This document shows positions 62,609-64,000 of a stretch of 64,000 nt of DNA, in pieces. The DNA is from Flammeovirga kamogawensis (GTDB taxonomy: Bacteria; Bacteroidota; Bacteroidia; Cytophagales; Flammeovirgaceae). Within the stretch, counting starts at the first letter, position 1. Each line of letters begins with the position of its first letter. The notes under the pieces were generated by a model, which was given only the letters and a program-made list of their open reading frames with translations, searched no databases and had not been told where the DNA came from. The position numbers and the translations under genes are program-made. Location of the stretch: positions 62,001 through 126,000 of the forward strand of contig NZ_CP076129.1 of NCBI RefSeq assembly GCF_018736065.1, read 5' to 3'.

Positions 62609-64000
62609 TTACCACACCTTAAACGGTTCAAATTTATTAGTTACTTCAGTAAGAATACTATCCGATTTAAAATGAAAAGCTTTTCCATCTCTTAGTTCCA
62701 TATAATAGTATAGCTTCGCTTTATTTCCTGTTTTGGTTGTTGCAGCCCGTATTACCCCTTGATTATTTTTTATGTTTTTCACATATTCATTAAGATCAAG
62801 AAAATGAGCTTCTTTTAAATTATAAAATTGATTATAAGGTGATGTAAATAAAATAGAAAACTTAGGAGTTATTTGTTCTCCTTCAAAGTTATAAATAGTA
62901 CTAATAGCACCGCCTATAGGAGAAGCAGAGATAACATACCCAAAGGCATTTTCTTCTCTATCCCATCCAGAAAGTGATATCATAGTTCCTTCTTGGTGAT
63001 GGTTTCTAGGTACTATCTCTGTGCCTAGCGTATCGACAAGAAAGTAAATTTTTTCATCTCTATCATTATAAGCAGTAACTCCACAAAAACTTCCATATTG
63101 ATCAGCTATAAAAATATCTTTAGGTAAAATAGGAGCAATTGGTTCTAATTTGTTGTTAAAATAATCTGTTTTATGGTCTTTAGTATTATTTGGAATAAGG
63201 AGTTGATAAGTGTTATGATTGAAAGGAAATAAATAATGAAACTTTTCATCAGTACTGTATTCATTTCCTTGTAAATCTACCACACGATTGAAGCCGTATT
63301 TTAGAACAGGTTCATCCGAATCACTATATATATCTACTTCGTATTTATAGCTGAATTCTATAAATAACCTGTTTTTTTGGACCAAATCTATACCACCTTC
63401 TTGTGCTATAGACTCATTTATTTTTTCACCAGTATTCGTAAATAAATAACTTTTAGAAGGGTGTAATGAATCCAAATCATGGTAGGTATTATTTCTTATT
63501 GTAAGATATGTAGAGTCCCATGGACTACTATAGTACCTCCCTGAAGATTCAATATCATCATTTTTACAGATAATACATTCTCCTTTATAATTGACAATAA
63601 TTGAACGTTGATAATTTTTATTTTTATATCTTTCAATCATCGTTTTTTTATCAGAAAGGAAATCTTCTCTATTTCTATTAACAAGAGAAATATCATAAGT
63701 ATGTTGACCTTGGTTAATAAAATTTTTCACAATACTAGGATAGGAATAATAAAGTTCCGAGTTTTTATAGAAAGCTGTAATTTTGTTTTCTTTTAAGGAA
63801 TAAAAAGTAATATTATCTCCTATTGGGCTTTCAGGTTCATTAATAATAGCATAATGCCCATTACCAGTATAAAATATTCTTTTAGAGTTTACACCACAGT
63901 ATTTTTTATAATACCAAGGAGATAGTCTTTCAGCAGTTTTAGCATCAAAAATAGCTTCTTTGTAAGCATCGCCTTCTTTTTTTGCCCCTACAAAATACTT
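62609..64000 (-). CDS. Lipoprotein of unknown function, tandem copy 2 (N-terminus outside the window)
   Basis: The frame is open on the minus strand from its stop to the end of the window, giving at least 464 residues. It is nearly identical to the C-terminal part of the copy at 60826-62598, with scattered changes (for example around ENALGY/ENAFGY-type segments and INQGQHTYDISLVNRNREDF against YNISMVNKERQDY). A GTG within the frame is not the real start. Function unknown. Confidence 0.7.
   Translation of the reverse strand, partial: KYFVGAKKEGDAYKEAIFDAKTAERLSPWYYKKYCGVNSKRIFYTGNGHYAIINEPESPIGDNITFYSLKENKITAFYKNSELYYSYPSIVKNFINQGQHTYDISLVNRNREDFLSDKKTMIERYKNKNYQRSIIVNYKGECIICKNDDIESSGRYYSSPWDSTYLTIRNNTYHDLDSLHPSKSYLFTNTGEKINESIAQEGGIDLVQKNRLFIEFSYKYEVDIYSDSDEPVLKYGFNRVVDLQGNEYSTDEKFHYLFPFNHNTYQLLIPNNTKDHKTDYFNNKLEPIAPILPKDIFIADQYGSFCGVTAYNDRDEKIYFLVDTLGTEIVPRNHHQEGTMISLSGWDREENAFGYVISASPIGGAISTIYNFEGEQITPKFSILFTSPYNQFYNLKEAHFLDLNEYVKNIKNNQGVIRAATTKTGNKAKLYYYMELRDGKAFHFKSDSILTEVTNKFEPFKVW

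Overview
The window is AT-rich DNA from a Bacteroidota bacterium, most likely a marine gliding Cytophagia-type organism. The evidence is the T9SS-type C-terminal sorting domains on secreted proteins, CarboxypepD_reg-like domains on TonB receptors and on a thioredoxin-domain protein, DUF4374 and PepSY iron-uptake genes, and the lack of Shine-Dalgarno-like leaders. Genus is not certain; Flammeovirga-like is my guess from general character only.

Layout. 1-10.8 kb: the tail of a porin-like protein, a PsiD-like decarboxylase of the phosphatidylserine decarboxylase superfamily, a membrane-anchored alpha/beta hydrolase, and a complete AaeXA/FUSC-type efflux set (DUF1656, HlyD-family adaptor, NodT-family outer membrane channel, FUSC inner membrane protein), then an unknown lipoprotein. 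10.9-21.2 kb: an accessory island of broken polymorphic-toxin C-termini and mostly intact immunity or candidate immunity genes, with four minus-strand remnants of Rpn-family (PD-(D/E)XK transposase-type) genes. 21.4-24.6 kb: a second NodT channel closely similar to the first, a half-size FUSC-like membrane protein and two tiny unknown genes. 25-40.9 kb: mostly chromosomal genes (MATE exporter overlapping a fused GshAB glutathione synthase, thioredoxin-like protein, CPBP protease, rhodanese, PIN-PhoH ATPase, DinB protein, secreted AGE epimerase, TauE/SafE permease, MscS channel).

40.9-54.6 kb is a self-contained hydroxamate siderophore locus. A minus-strand operon encodes a PLP decarboxylase, an amine N-monooxygenase, an MFS exporter, a GNAT acyltransferase, an IucA/IucC synthetase and a membrane acyltransferase. 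Divergent to it are an AraC regulator, a TonB receptor, a DUF4374 lipoprotein and a PepSY membrane protein, an arrangement like the Xus xenosiderophore system of Bacteroides. The predicted logic is: make a diamine, hydroxylate it, acylate it, oligomerise or cyclise it, export it, re-import the ferric form and release the iron.

54.9-64 kb: a second TonB-receptor-like protein, a secreted InlB-repeat protein with four nearly identical 219-bp repeats, and two tandem, highly similar lipoproteins of unknown function, the second running off the window.

The most unusual part is the 10.9-21.2 kb island. Two unrelated immunity families each occur as a pair with a diverged N-terminal part and a nearly identical 3' segment, linked to toxin remnants. 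In one pair the two dead toxin copies share the same three stop codons. This suggests immunity specificity is exchanged or diversified by recombination after toxin loss.
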